From: Streptomyces reniochalinae
Lineage (GTDB): Bacteria; Actinomycetota; Actinomycetes; Streptomycetales; Streptomycetaceae
Direction of reading: 5' to 3'
Length of the DNA stretch: 64,000 nucleotides
Assembly: GCF_003323735.1 (NCBI RefSeq)
Contig: NZ_QOIM01000036.1
Location: 62,001 to 126,000, forward strand
Part shown: positions 1 through 8,565 of the stretch, one piece after another
Layout of the letters: the number at the start of each line of letters is the position of its first letter
Numbering within the stretch: the stretch's first letter is position 1
Translations under genes and position numbers: made by a program
The notes under the pieces: generated by a model
Seen by the model: only the letters and a program-made list of their open reading frames with translations
The model's database searches: none
Told to the model about the DNA's origin: nothing

Positions 1-209
1 CCTCAGGCCCGTGGCCTGCGGTGAGGCACCGAGAGCTGACTTCCCCCGCGGCCCGAGCGCCATGTCCCCTCCCTCCGCGGTCACTCGACCGGTGGCCCCG
101 CCGAGCGCGGCCCGGCAGGTGGCGGACACGGGCGCCACCGCGTGCGGCCCCGTGGAAGACACGGCAGAGGCAGACCGCGTGGCTCACCTCAGCGCCGTGC
201 CGCGTGGGC
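1..209. other. Left edge, no gene recognised
   Basis: This stretch lies downstream of nanE. I see no reading frame with recognisable family features; the open frames across it are compositional. A 10-bp palindrome CTCACGTGAG (209-218) overlaps the nanE stop codon. The end of a gene starting beyond the left edge cannot be excluded. Confidence 0.4.
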
Positions 210-941
210 TCACGTGAGAGCCGTCGCGAAGCGGGTGGCCAGCGCGGCGGGTGCGGTGATGGCCGTGCCGACGACGGCGGCCCAGGCTCCGGCGTCGAGG
301 GCGGCACGCGCGTCCGCCGGTGTGCGCAGCCGCCCTTCGGCGCAGACGGGCACCCGCACGCGGGGCGCCAGCGCGCGGACCAGCTCCAGGTCGGGCCCGG
401 AGGACTGCGGGCTGTCCGCGGTGTAACCGGACAGGGTGGTGGAGATCAGGTCGGCGCCGAGCGCGGCGGCTCGAAGGCCCTCGTCCAGCGTGGAGACGTC
501 GGCCATGAAGAGCTTGCCCGCTTCGTGGACGGCGCGGACCGTCTCGGCGAGGGGGCGTCCGTCCGGGCGGGGGCGCGCGGTGGCGTCGACGGCGACCACG
601 TCGGCACCGGCGCGTGCGATGGCCCGTGCGTGGCCGGCGGTCGGGGTGATGTAGACGCCGTCGGCGCCGTCCTTCCACAGGCCGATGAGGGGCAGGTCCA
701 CGACGGCGCGGACGGCCTCGACGTCCTCGACGCCCTGGATGCGGACCCCCGCCACGGGGGCACCCGCGCAGACGGAGGCGGCGATCGCGGCGATGTGGGC
801 GGGGGAGCGCAGCGGGTCTCCGGGCGGTGCCTGGCAGGAGACGATCAGCCGGCCGCGCACCCCCGCGAGCAGGGCGTCGGCGCGTGCGGTGGGCATCGTG
901 GTGCGGCTCGGCGGTGCGCTGCCGGTCGCGGGCTCGCTCAT
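210..941 (-). CDS. nanE: N-acetylmannosamine-6-phosphate 2-epimerase
   Basis: This 243-residue TIM-barrel enzyme should convert ManNAc-6-P to GlcNAc-6-P, the step joining sialic acid or ManNAc salvage to amino-sugar catabolism. The family's catalytic lysine sits in the LWKDG motif (K90) and the conserved glutamate in CAEGR (E202). The phosphate-binding C-terminal region (GAWAAVVGTAIT) is intact. Length is normal for NanE. It overlaps the end of nanK by 4 bases (ATGA), so the two are translationally coupled and it is the last gene of the nanR-nanK-nanE operon. No N-acetylneuraminate lyase is visible, so the natural input may be free ManNAc, or nanA lies elsewhere. Confidence 0.93.
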   Translation of the reverse strand: MSEPATGSAPPSRTTMPTARADALLAGVRGRLIVSCQAPPGDPLRSPAHIAAIAASVCAGAPVAGVRIQGVEDVEAVRAVVDLPLIGLWKDGADGVYITPTAGHARAIARAGADVVAVDATARPRPDGRPLAETVRAVHEAGKLFMADVSTLDEGLRAAALGADLISTTLSGYTADSPQSSGPDLELVRALAPRVRVPVCAEGRLRTPADARAALDAGAWAAVVGTAITAPAALATRFATALT

Positions 942-2002
942 GGTGCGTCCTTTGTCGACGAGGGGGTGCGTGGGTGTGCGGTGCCGCCCGGGCCGGTCGC
1001 CCTGGCGGGCTCCTCCCGCAGGAGGGCGGCGGCGCCGACGACGGCCGCGCGGGGACCGAGGGCGGCCGGCACGGGACGGAGGCGGGAGGGACCCGGCAGC
1101 AGCTCGGCGGCGAATGCCTCGGTCAGCGGACGCCAGAACGGTGCGCCGACGGAGGCGACTCCGCCGCCGATCACCACCCGCTCGGGGTCGAGGGTGTTGA
1201 CCAGGCCCGCCAGCGCACGGCCCAGCGCGCCCGCCCCCTGAGCGAGTACTTCACGGGCCGTCGCGCTCTCCTCCTCGCCCTGACGGCTGCCGCCTTGCCC
1301 GCCACCTCCAGCCTGGGCACCCTCTGCCGCCTCTCCGGCCAGTGCCGCCACGTGCCGCAGGTCGACCGGGTGTGCGGCCCCGGTCCGTTCCGCGAAGCGG
1401 GCGGCGATGGCGGGTCCCGAGGCGATGGCCTCCAGGTGCCCTGAGCGTCCGCAGTTGCAGGGGCGTCCAGCGGCCTCGGGCACCGCGATGTGACCGAACT
1501 CGCCGGCCGTCCAGTGCTCACCGCGCAGCAGCCGGCCCCCGGTGACGATGCCGCCCCCGATGCCGGTGCCGACGCTGACGTAGAGCGCGGTCGTGCAGCC
1601 TGCGCCGGCGCCGTGTACCTGCTCGGCCAGGGCGAAGACGTTGGCGTCGTTGTCGGCCGCCACCGGCATGCCCAGTCGCGCCGCCAGCTCCTCGCCCAGC
1701 CGGGTGCCGGCCCAGCCGGGCAGCAGGTCGTTGGCGGAGACGACCGTGCCGTCGTCCCGGTTGACGACGCCTCCGGTGCCCACGCCGAGACCCGAAGCCC
1801 GTTCGTACCCGGGGAGTTCGCGGACGGCCTGGGCGATGGCGTCAAGGACGGCCACCGGGCCCTGCGCGGCCGGGGTGGGCCGGACGGCCGACGCCAGCAG
1901 CGTGCCGTCCTCCGCCACCAGCCCCACGGCGATCTTGGTGCCGCCGACGTCGGCGCCCACGCGTGTGCGCGCTTCCCAGGACGCTCTTACCCGGCCGGTC
2001 AT
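938..2002 (-). CDS. nanK: ROK-family N-acetylmannosamine kinase
   Basis: A 354-residue ROK sugar kinase expected to phosphorylate ManNAc at the 6-hydroxyl with ATP, feeding NanE. It shows the phosphate-binding motif near residues 17-23 (GADVGGTK), catalytic Asp119 in NDAN, and the ROK zinc region H171...C182-x-C184. The third cysteine of the usual CxCGxxGC motif is replaced by His189, which could still bind zinc. Residues 223-248 form a Gly/Glu-rich low-complexity insertion. The ATG at 2002 overlaps the nanR stop by 4 bases, which fixes the start; the frame stays open further upstream but that is spurious. Substrate is inferred from the nanE partnership. Confidence 0.88.
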   Translation of the reverse strand: MTGRVRASWEARTRVGADVGGTKIAVGLVAEDGTLLASAVRPTPAAQGPVAVLDAIAQAVRELPGYERASGLGVGTGGVVNRDDGTVVSANDLLPGWAGTRLGEELAARLGMPVAADNDANVFALAEQVHGAGAGCTTALYVSVGTGIGGGIVTGGRLLRGEHWTAGEFGHIAVPEAAGRPCNCGRSGHLEAIASGPAIAARFAERTGAAHPVDLRHVAALAGEAAEGAQAGGGGQGGSRQGEEESATAREVLAQGAGALGRALAGLVNTLDPERVVIGGGVASVGAPFWRPLTEAFAAELLPGPSRLRPVPAALGPRAAVVGAAALLREEPARATGPGGTAHPRTPSSTKDAP

Positions 2003-2712
2003 GAGCGGGCCGTCCTGCGGACGGTGAAGCGGATGTCGTACCGGTCCGCGCGGTAGAGGGTGGTGGTCGCCTCGACGGGGCTCTCGCGGCGGTCGAGGCC
2101 CACGCGCTGCACCCGCAGGCCCGAGCTGCCGACCGGCACGCCCAGCAGCGCCGACTCGGTCTCGGCCAGATCCACGGCGCGCACGATCTGCTCGGCGGAG
2201 CCGATTTCCAGACCGTGGCGGACGCTCAGCAGCTCGTAGAGCGACCCGCTCAGGTCCTCCTCCGCCAGCCCCGGCACCCGTTGGGCGGGCAGGTGGACGG
2301 TCTCCAGGCACATCGGCGCCCCGTCGGCCAGCCGCAGCCGGCTGACGCGGACGACCTCCGCCTCGGGGTCGATCTCCAGCAGCCCTGCCACCTGCCGTCC
2401 CGCCCGTACCGTCCCGGCGGCCAGAAGGCGTGAGGCGGGCTCCAGGTCGCGGTCGCGCATGTCCTCGGAGAAGGAGGTGAGGGCGAGAGACTTGGAGACC
2501 ACGGCCGGCGCGACGAACGTGCCGGCTCCCTGCACGCGGTAGACGGCGCCGGCGGCCTCCAGCGCGTCCAGGGCCTGGCGCACGGTGTTGCGTGAGACGC
2601 CGTGGCGGGCGGAGATCTCCCGCTCGGTGGGCAGCGGCGTGTGCGGTGGCGAGCCGGCCATCTCGGCCAGCAGCGTCATCCGCAGCTCCTCGTACTTCGG
2701 CTGTCCGGCCAC
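1999..2712 (-). CDS. nanR: GntR/HutC-family regulator of the nan locus
   Basis: A 237-residue regulator with an N-terminal GntR winged helix (LPTEREISARHGVSRNTVRQ) and a C-terminal UTRA effector domain that typically binds phosphorylated sugars. I chose the GTG at 2712 because a GGAGGGG ribosome site lies just upstream and the protein then begins directly at the helix-turn-helix domain; an ATG at 2769 is in frame but lacks a site. It is the first gene of the nanR-nanK-nanE operon and is divergent from a sugar permease, so it probably controls both. GlcNAc-6-P or ManNAc-6-P is the likely effector, by inference. The name nanR is given from context only. Confidence 0.82.
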   Translation of the reverse strand: MAGQPKYEELRMTLLAEMAGSPPHTPLPTEREISARHGVSRNTVRQALDALEAAGAVYRVQGAGTFVAPAVVSKSLALTSFSEDMRDRDLEPASRLLAAGTVRAGRQVAGLLEIDPEAEVVRVSRLRLADGAPMCLETVHLPAQRVPGLAEEDLSGSLYELLSVRHGLEIGSAEQIVRAVDLAETESALLGVPVGSSGLRVQRVGLDRRESPVEATTTLYRADRYDIRFTVRRTARS

Positions 2713-2755
2713 GCTCGCCCCTCCAATGGGTGTCCGCCGTGCACGGCGGCTGACG

Positions 2756-2839
2756 ATCATAGGTACCAACCAATATGGGAAATATTACGAGAGACCTTGT
2801 GTGAAGCCAAGTGGGCTGCAAGATTGGTACCTGCCAATC
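2756..2839. promoter_or_regulatory. Divergent nanR/permease operator region
   Basis: GATTGGTACCTGCCAATC (2822-2839) is an inverted repeat with 6-bp arms. The nonamer TTGGTACCT in it (2824-2832) recurs in inverted orientation at 2761-2769, about 63 bp away. A -10-like TATGAT for nanR lies on the minus strand at 2756-2761, next to the second copy. The arrangement suits binding by the GntR/HutC regulator at two sites about six helical turns apart. Confidence 0.5.
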
Positions 2840-2876
2840 AGGGGGGTGCTCCGAGGATGTCGAGAAGGGACGCGCC

Positions 2877-4280
2877 ATGACGTCACCCAGCTGTACGGCC
2901 GCGCAGCGCGACGGAGCCGCCCTGAGGCCGGTCCTCGGCGTGACACTGGTGGCGGCGCTGGGCGGGCTGCTGTTCGGCTACGACACCGGCGTCATCTCCG
3001 GAGCGCTGCTGGCCATCGAGTCGGACTTCGAGCTGTCCGCCTTCAGCTCAGGCGTCGTCGTCAGCTCCCTCCTGGTCGGCGCGATGGCCGGCGCCGCCGG
3101 CGCGGGTGGTCTCGCCGACCGCCACGGGCGCCGTCCGGTGCTCGTCGCTGCCGCCGCGATCTTCACCGTCGGTGCCGTCCTCGCCGCCCTGGCCCCCTCT
3201 GCGGTGGTTCTCACGGCCGCCCGTGTGGTGCTCGGCCTGGGCATCGGCGTCGCCTCGAACCTGGTCCCGGTCTTCATCGCCGAGCTCGCGCCGCCCCGCT
3301 ACCGGGGACGGCTCGTCGGACTCAACCAGTTGATGATCACCTTCGGTATCGTCCTGGCCTACGTCGCCAACTACGCGCTGGAGAACGTCACCCACAGCTG
3401 GCGGTGGATGTTCGGGCTGGCCGCGCTCCCCGCGCTCCTCTTCGGCATCGGCATGCTGCTACAGCCGGAATCACCGCGCTGGCTGGCGCTCAACAGCGGC
3501 CAGGAACGTGCCCGCGCCGTTCTCGCCCGGCTGCGCGGACACAGCGACACCGCTGCTCTCCAGGCCGAACTGGCCGACATGGCCGCCACCTCCACCACGC
3601 GGGGAAACGGCGCACGCGGTGCGGGACGGTGGCGGGCTCTGACCGCGCGCTCGGTGCGTCCCGCCATCGTGGCAGGGGTCGGGCTGCAAATCCTCGGGCA
3701 GGCGTCCGGCGTCAACACGGTGATCTACTACGCGCCGAAGATATTCCAGAGCAGCGGTCTGGGATCGTCGTCCGCCATCCTGGCAACCGTCGGGGTCGGC
3801 GTCGTGAACCTGCTCATGACGCCCGTCGGGATGGCCGCCGTCGACCGGTTCGGCCGCAAGAAGCTGCTCGCGAGCGGCGCCGCGGTGATGACGGCCGCAC
3901 TCGCCGGACTGGCCGCCACGCTCGCCGCCGGAGGCCAGAACTCCTCCTGCGCCTGGCTGGCCGTCCTGTGCGTCGTCGTCTTCGTCGCCGCGGTGGCCAC
4001 CACACTGAACGTGGTGGTCTTCATCATCCCCTCCGAGCTGTATCCGCAGCGCATCCGCGGTACGGCCATGAGCGCCACGATGTTCTCCAACTGGACGATG
4101 AACTTCGTGGTCTCCCTCACCTTCCTCACCCTGCTCGACGCGCTCGGCGGCCCGAACACCTTCGCCCTCTACGCAGCCGTGTGCGCGCTCCTGACCCTCT
4201 TCGCGATCCGGCGCATCCCCGAGACGCGCGGCAAGAGCCTGGAGGAGATCGAACGCGAACTCGCCTCACGCACGGCCTGA
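2877..4280 (+). CDS. MFS sugar porter, candidate amino-sugar permease
   Basis: A 467-residue, 12-helix proton symporter of the MFS sugar-porter family. Family hallmarks are present: FGYDTGVISGALL in helix 1, DRHGRRPVL after helix 2, PESPRWL before the central loop, DRFGRKK in the second half, and the C-terminal PETRGKSLEEIE. The ATG at 2877 follows a GAAGGGA stretch. It is transcribed divergently from nanR, so it probably imports the ManNAc or related sugar handled by NanK and NanE. This would be an alternative to the TRAP, ABC and SHS-type sialic acid transporters of other bacteria. The substrate is inferred from position only. Confidence 0.85.
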   Translation: MTSPSCTAAQRDGAALRPVLGVTLVAALGGLLFGYDTGVISGALLAIESDFELSAFSSGVVVSSLLVGAMAGAAGAGGLADRHGRRPVLVAAAAIFTVGAVLAALAPSAVVLTAARVVLGLGIGVASNLVPVFIAELAPPRYRGRLVGLNQLMITFGIVLAYVANYALENVTHSWRWMFGLAALPALLFGIGMLLQPESPRWLALNSGQERARAVLARLRGHSDTAALQAELADMAATSTTRGNGARGAGRWRALTARSVRPAIVAGVGLQILGQASGVNTVIYYAPKIFQSSGLGSSSAILATVGVGVVNLLMTPVGMAAVDRFGRKKLLASGAAVMTAALAGLAATLAAGGQNSSCAWLAVLCVVVFVAAVATTLNVVVFIIPSELYPQRIRGTAMSATMFSNWTMNFVVSLTFLTLLDALGGPNTFALYAAVCALLTLFAIRRIPETRGKSLEEIERELASRTA

Positions 4281-4298
4281 GGTGCCCAGCCGGGCAAC

Positions 4299-4324
4299 AC
4301 CCCCTCGACCACGGGCGCGGGGGT
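4299..4324. terminator. Possible bidirectional terminator
   Basis: A short hairpin (arms ACCCCC and GGGGGT) lies in the 43-bp gap between two convergent MFS genes. It has no U-tract, which is usual in high-GC actinobacteria. It could serve both transcripts. Confidence 0.35.
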
Positions 4325-5733
4325 CACGCCGTGGAGGAGGGGTGCACCGCGCCCGGCGCGTCCGAGGACGTGCTCGCCTCCGCCGGCGGCGGGGACGGCG
4401 GACGGGGCGCGGAGCTGCGCGGGCGGCGGGTGCGGGGGCCGAAGACCGCCAGGGCGAGCGCGCCGACGATCCAGGTGCCCGCGATGAACCAGAAGACGCT
4501 CTGGTACCCGGTCCGGTTGTAGAGCGCCGCGATGACCAGGGGGCCCGCCGCGTTGGAGAGCCGGCCGATGCCGTAGGAGATGCCGGTGCCCAGGGCGCGG
4601 CTGCGGGTGTCGAAGAGCTCGGGGGAGTAGGCGTAGGCCAGCGCCGTGTAGCCGCGTTCGAAGAGGTTGACCAGGAACCCGAAGCAGACGATCAGCAGCG
4701 GGTCGAAGGTGAGACCGTACAGCAGCCCGCACCCCGCGATGACCACGGCGAAGGCGGCCAGGCACCACTTGCGTTCGAACCGGTCGGTCACCAGCGCCGC
4801 GAGGTAGGACCCCAGGGGAGCGCCGACGGTCGTGAGCGCCACGTAGAAGACCGACTTCTCGACGCTGATGCCTTCCTTGGCCAGCAGGGTGGGTGCCCAG
4901 CTGGAGTAGCCGAAGAAGCCGATGGTCTGGGTGACCCACAAGACGGTCAGCAGGAGGGTCGGTGCGAGGTACTTCCACCGCAGCAGCAGTCTGAGCGGCG
5001 CCTTGGCGCGGTGGGGCTCGTCGACAGGCGGCCGGGGCGGGGGCAGCGGCCCCTTTTCGGCGGCGACCTGGGTCTCTATCGCGGTGAGCACCGCGTCGGC
5101 ACGCTGGTGGTCGCCCTTGCTCTCCAGCCAGCGCGGCGACTCCTTGAGGTGCCGCGCGAACAGGAGCAGCAGGATGCCGAGCGCGCCCCACAGGTAGACC
5201 AGGCGCCAGGTCCCCTCGCCGAGCGGAACGACGGCGCTGGCGATCAGGTTGGTGACGGGGGTGCCGCAGATGCCGATGACGATGGCGTAGGCCTGGAACT
5301 TGCCGCGGACGGCCGCCGGATACATCTCGTTGACGTAGATGACGGCCACGACGGTCATCGCGGAGAGGCCCGCCGAGGTCAGGACGCGGAAGACACCGAG
5401 CGAGACCAGGTCCCAGGAGAAGACGGCGGCGAAGGAGAAGAGCCCGAAGCCGGCCGTCGTCCACAGCAGCGCGTTCTTGCGCCCCCACCGGTCGGCGAGG
5501 GCCCCGGCGGTGACGGAGCCCACGAACATGCCGACGAAGGAGAGTGAGGTGACGTAGGCGATCTGGTTGACGGTGACGCCCCACAGGTCGATCAGCTTGG
5601 GGGCTGTGGTGGCGAAGCTGTTGATGTCGGCGAACTCGAAGAAGTACGCGAAGGAGACCGCGAGCAGGGTGAGCTTGTGGAACCGGGAGACGGGCAGTCG
5701 ATCCAGCCGGTTCACCGCGTTGGAGTGCTGCAT
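4324..5733 (-). CDS. MFS permease of the pyrone-dicarboxylate operon
   Basis: A 469-residue MFS transporter with 12 predicted helices. Motifs include DRWGRKNALLW after helix 2, a SPRWLESKGDHQRAD central loop and DRFERKW in the second half, as in sugar/aromatic-acid porters. The C-terminal tail is long, rich in Pro and Ser. It is the last gene of an operon for 2-pyrone-4,6-dicarboxylate and 4-oxalomesaconate catabolism, 42 bases after ligI. It is therefore a good candidate importer of pyrone dicarboxylate, gallate or protocatechuate. No extradiol dioxygenase is nearby, which slightly favours uptake of the pyrone itself. Substrate is inference. Confidence 0.82.
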   Translation of the reverse strand: MQHSNAVNRLDRLPVSRFHKLTLLAVSFAYFFEFADINSFATTAPKLIDLWGVTVNQIAYVTSLSFVGMFVGSVTAGALADRWGRKNALLWTTAGFGLFSFAAVFSWDLVSLGVFRVLTSAGLSAMTVVAVIYVNEMYPAAVRGKFQAYAIVIGICGTPVTNLIASAVVPLGEGTWRLVYLWGALGILLLLFARHLKESPRWLESKGDHQRADAVLTAIETQVAAEKGPLPPPRPPVDEPHRAKAPLRLLLRWKYLAPTLLLTVLWVTQTIGFFGYSSWAPTLLAKEGISVEKSVFYVALTTVGAPLGSYLAALVTDRFERKWCLAAFAVVIAGCGLLYGLTFDPLLIVCFGFLVNLFERGYTALAYAYSPELFDTRSRALGTGISYGIGRLSNAAGPLVIAALYNRTGYQSVFWFIAGTWIVGALALAVFGPRTRRPRSSAPRPPSPPPAEASTSSDAPGAVHPSSTA

Positions 5734-5775
5734 GAGGTGGCCTTGTCGAGAAGGGGGCGGGGGCCGTGCCGGCGG

Positions 5776-6696
5776 TCAGCGGTGTGCGTCGGGCCAGTAG
5801 AGCCGCGTCGGGTTGGCGACGAGCAGCTTGTGCCGCGCTTCCGCGGTGGGCGCCACGTGCGGCAGGTGATCGACCAGCAGCCCGTCGTCCGGCATGTGGT
5901 CGGTGAGGTTGGGGTGCGGCCAGTCGGTGCCCCACAGCACGCGGTCGGGGAACTCTGCGACCACGCGGCGGGCGAAGGGCACGACGTCGGTGTAGGCCCG
6001 GCGCCGCCCCTCGGTGGCCGGCGGTCCGGTGCGGCTGAGCCGCTCGGGGCAGCTGACCTTCACCCAGGCGTCCTGGCGCGCGCAGAAGCGCAGGAACCGG
6101 CTGAACTCAGGCCCCTCGACGGGTTTGCCGACATCGGGGCGTGCCATGTGGTCGATCACCAGCGGCGTCGGCAGAGAGGCGAAGAAGGTCTCCAGTTCCG
6201 GCAGCTCGGCACCGTCGAAGTACAGGACGACGTGCCAGCCCAGCTCGGCGACTTTCGCGGCGATGGTGGAGAGGCCGGCCATCGAGCCGGTCTCGACGAG
6301 TCGGCGCAGGAAGGTGAAGCGGACGCCGCGTACCCCGGCCTCGTGCAGGGCGCGCAGCTCGGTTTCCGTCACGTCCGGGCGTACGGTGGCGACGCCGCGG
6401 GCCCGGTCGCCCGCCGTGTGCAGGGCGTCGACCAGCGCGGAGTTGTCGGCTCCGTGGCAGGTCGCCTGCACGATGACGTTGCGGCTGACGCCGAGGTGGT
6501 CGCGGAGCGCGAAGAGGTCTTCCTTGCCCGCGTCGCAGGGGGTGTACTTGCGCTCGGGAGCGAAGGGGAAGGCGGCTTGCGGCCCGAAGACGTGGCAGTG
6601 GGCGTCCACGGTGCCCGGGGGCAGGGTGAAGGCCGGTGCGGAGGGTTGCGGGCACCAGTCCAGCCAGTGGGGGCTCTTGGGTGCGAGTGCGGTCAC
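5776..6696 (-). CDS. ligI: 2-pyrone-4,6-dicarboxylate lactonase
   Basis: A 306-residue amidohydrolase that should hydrolyse 2-pyrone-4,6-dicarboxylate to 4-oxalomesaconate. It closely resembles Sphingobium LigI as I recall it, including the DAHCHVFGP start of the barrel (H33, H35), VIDHMARPD (H183) and WGTDWPHPN (D258), which correspond to the known active-site positions. The GTG at 6696 follows a GAGGAGA ribosome site. It lies between the ligK-type aldolase and the MFS permease in a five-gene operon whose other enzymes use its product, which strongly supports the call. Confidence 0.93.
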   Translation of the reverse strand: MTALAPKSPHWLDWCPQPSAPAFTLPPGTVDAHCHVFGPQAAFPFAPERKYTPCDAGKEDLFALRDHLGVSRNVIVQATCHGADNSALVDALHTAGDRARGVATVRPDVTETELRALHEAGVRGVRFTFLRRLVETGSMAGLSTIAAKVAELGWHVVLYFDGAELPELETFFASLPTPLVIDHMARPDVGKPVEGPEFSRFLRFCARQDAWVKVSCPERLSRTGPPATEGRRRAYTDVVPFARRVVAEFPDRVLWGTDWPHPNLTDHMPDDGLLVDHLPHVAPTAEARHKLLVANPTRLYWPDAHR

Positions 6697-6832
6697 GAGG
6701 TCTCCTCGGCGGTGTCGTCCCCGCCGGTCGAGCGGCCGGGGAGGGGCATGGCGGGGGTACGGGCGCGCGAGCGTCCGCGCGCGAGAGGCGGGGCCGCCGG
6801 CGCGCCACGAGGGCGGGCGGGCGCGTCGGGCG

Positions 6833-7516
6833 TCAGTCCACGTACCGCAGCCCTGCGGCCGCGAGCGGTTCGCGCATGCCGTAGATGTCCAGGCCGAGTT
6901 CCCCGGCGGCGAAGCGTGCGCGTTTGCCGGCTTCGTTCTCCTCCCGGGCGCGTGCCGCGTCGGTGACCTCCCGAAGCCGTTCGGCGGGAACGACGACGAC
7001 GCCGTCGCTGTCGGCTGCGACCACGTCGCCCGGGCGGACGAGGGCGTTGGCGCACACGACCGGAACGTTGACAGAGCCGACAGTGGCCTTCACGGTCCCT
7101 TTCGCGTTGACGGCCCGGCTGAAGACGGGGAAGTCCATGGCCTCCAGCGCGTCCACATCGCGGCAGCCCCCGTCGATCACCAGGCCGACCGCGCCGCGTG
7201 CGCGCACCGAGGTGGCGAGCAGCTCCCCGAAGAACCCGTCCTCGCACTCGGTGGTGCAGGCGGCGACCAGCAGGTCGCCGGGGCGCAGCTGTTCGGCGGC
7301 CACGTGCAGCATCCAGTTGTCGCCGGGCTGGAGGAGCACGGTGACGGCCGTGCCCACGCAGACGGCCCTGGGGTAGACGGGCCTGATGTAGGGGCGCATC
7401 AGGCCGGTGCGGCCCATCGCCTCGTGCAGGGTGCTGACCCCGTACGGGGCGAGCGCTTCGACGTCCTCGCGGGGCGGGCGGTCGATGGTGCGGTGTACGA
7501 CTCCGATGTCGTGCAT
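6833..7516 (-). CDS. ligK: 4-carboxy-4-hydroxy-2-oxoadipate aldolase (RraA-like)
   Basis: A 227-residue RraA-fold class II aldolase that should cleave 4-carboxy-4-hydroxy-2-oxoadipate to pyruvate and oxaloacetate. It keeps the family's active site: the loop around GELLATS and the Arg119-Asp120 pair in VIDGGCRD, which bind metal and substrate. From memory it is nearly colinear with LigK/ProA/GalC over its whole length (HEAMGRTGL, LLQPGDNWMLHVAAEQ, YGMREPLAAAGLRYVD). The ATG at 7516 is the natural N-terminus of the family; the open frame continues upstream only by composition. It lies 23 bases downstream of ligJ. Confidence 0.93.
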   Translation of the reverse strand: MHDIGVVHRTIDRPPREDVEALAPYGVSTLHEAMGRTGLMRPYIRPVYPRAVCVGTAVTVLLQPGDNWMLHVAAEQLRPGDLLVAACTTECEDGFFGELLATSVRARGAVGLVIDGGCRDVDALEAMDFPVFSRAVNAKGTVKATVGSVNVPVVCANALVRPGDVVAADSDGVVVVPAERLREVTDAARAREENEAGKRARFAAGELGLDIYGMREPLAAAGLRYVD

Positions 7517-7539
7517 GGCGGGGCGGTTCCTTCCGCGGG

Positions 7540-8565
7540 TCAGCGGCCCTGCGCGGTCAGCAGGGTGTCCAGACGGGGGTAGACGGTGCGGGCGTTGTGT
7601 TCCTGGAGCGCGGCCAGGTCCTCCTGCGGCAGCCCGGCCGCCGCGAGGTAGCGGCGGGTGTCGTCGAAGTGGTGGCCGGTGCGCGGATCGACGCCGCGGA
7701 CGGCGCCGATCATCTCCGAGGCGAACAGCAGGTTCGCGGCGGGTACGACCCCGAGCAGCAGGTCGATGCCCGGCTGGTGGTAGACGCAGGTGTCGAAGAA
7801 GACATTGCCCAGCACGTGTTCTTCGAGCGGAGGCTTGCCCAGGGCCTCGGCCAGGCCGCGGAAGCGTCCCCAGTGGTAGGGCACGGCCCCGCCGCCGTGC
7901 GGGACGATCAGGCGCAGCGTGGGGAAGTCGGTGAACAGGTCGCCCTGGACGAGCTGCATGAACGCTGTCGTGTCGGCGTTGAGATAGTGCGCGCCCGTGG
8001 TGTGGAAGGCGGGATTGTCGCTGGTACTGACGTGGACCATGGCCGGTATGTCGTATTCGACCAGCTTCTCGTAGAGCGGATACCAGGCGCGGTCCGTGAG
8101 CGGCGGCGCCGTCCAGTGACCGCCGGAGGGGTCGGGGTTGAGGTTGACGGCGACCGCCCCGTACTCCTCGACGCAGCGCACGAGTTCGGGGACGCAGGTG
8201 GCGGGGTCGGCCCCGGGGGACTGCGGGAGCATGGCCGCGGGGGCGAAGCGCCGCGGGTAGAGCTCGCTGACCCGGAAGCACAGCTCGTTGCACAGGGCGG
8301 CCCAGGCGGCGGAGGTGGCGAAGTCGCCGAGGTGGTGGGCCATGAAGGAGGCGCGGGGCGAGAAGACCGTCAGGTCGATTCCGCGTTCGTCCATCAGCCG
8401 CAGCTGGTTCGGCTCGATGCTCTGGCGCAGCTCGTCGTCGCTGATGCGCAGCTCGGCGGGCGACGGCTCGGGCCCGCGGCCCCCGAGTGCGGCGAGCTGC
8501 CGCTCGCGCCACGCCCCCAGCGCCGGTGGAGCGGTGGTGAAGTGACCGTGGCAGTCGATGATCAT
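7540..8565 (-). CDS. ligJ: 4-oxalomesaconate hydratase
   Basis: A 341-residue zinc-dependent amidohydrolase-fold hydratase that should add water to enol 4-oxalomesaconate, giving 4-carboxy-4-hydroxy-2-oxoadipate for LigK. Metal and active-site residues known for LigJ are visible: H6 and H8 (DCHGHFTT), H178 (MVHVST), H223 (VPHGGGAVPYHW) and E284 (FASEMIGA). The match to LigJ as remembered runs end to end. Its ATG overlaps the stop of the upstream tautomerase gene by 4 bases. Only the LigJ (amidohydrolase) type is present; the unrelated GalB-type hydratase is not seen. Confidence 0.93.
   Translation of the reverse strand: MIIDCHGHFTTAPPALGAWRERQLAALGGRGPEPSPAELRISDDELRQSIEPNQLRLMDERGIDLTVFSPRASFMAHHLGDFATSAAWAALCNELCFRVSELYPRRFAPAAMLPQSPGADPATCVPELVRCVEEYGAVAVNLNPDPSGGHWTAPPLTDRAWYPLYEKLVEYDIPAMVHVSTSDNPAFHTTGAHYLNADTTAFMQLVQGDLFTDFPTLRLIVPHGGGAVPYHWGRFRGLAEALGKPPLEEHVLGNVFFDTCVYHQPGIDLLLGVVPAANLLFASEMIGAVRGVDPRTGHHFDDTRRYLAAAGLPQEDLAALQEHNARTVYPRLDTLLTAQGR

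Noticed and set aside
2585-4522. A 645-codon open frame overlapping nanR and the sugar porter
   Set aside because: Its translation is Arg/Gly/Pro-rich with no family features, and it overlaps two well-supported genes in another frame; a product of high GC.
4169-5935. A 588-codon frame over the MFS gene on the same strand
   Set aside because: Arginine-rich shadow frame; the alternative frame gives a textbook MFS protein.
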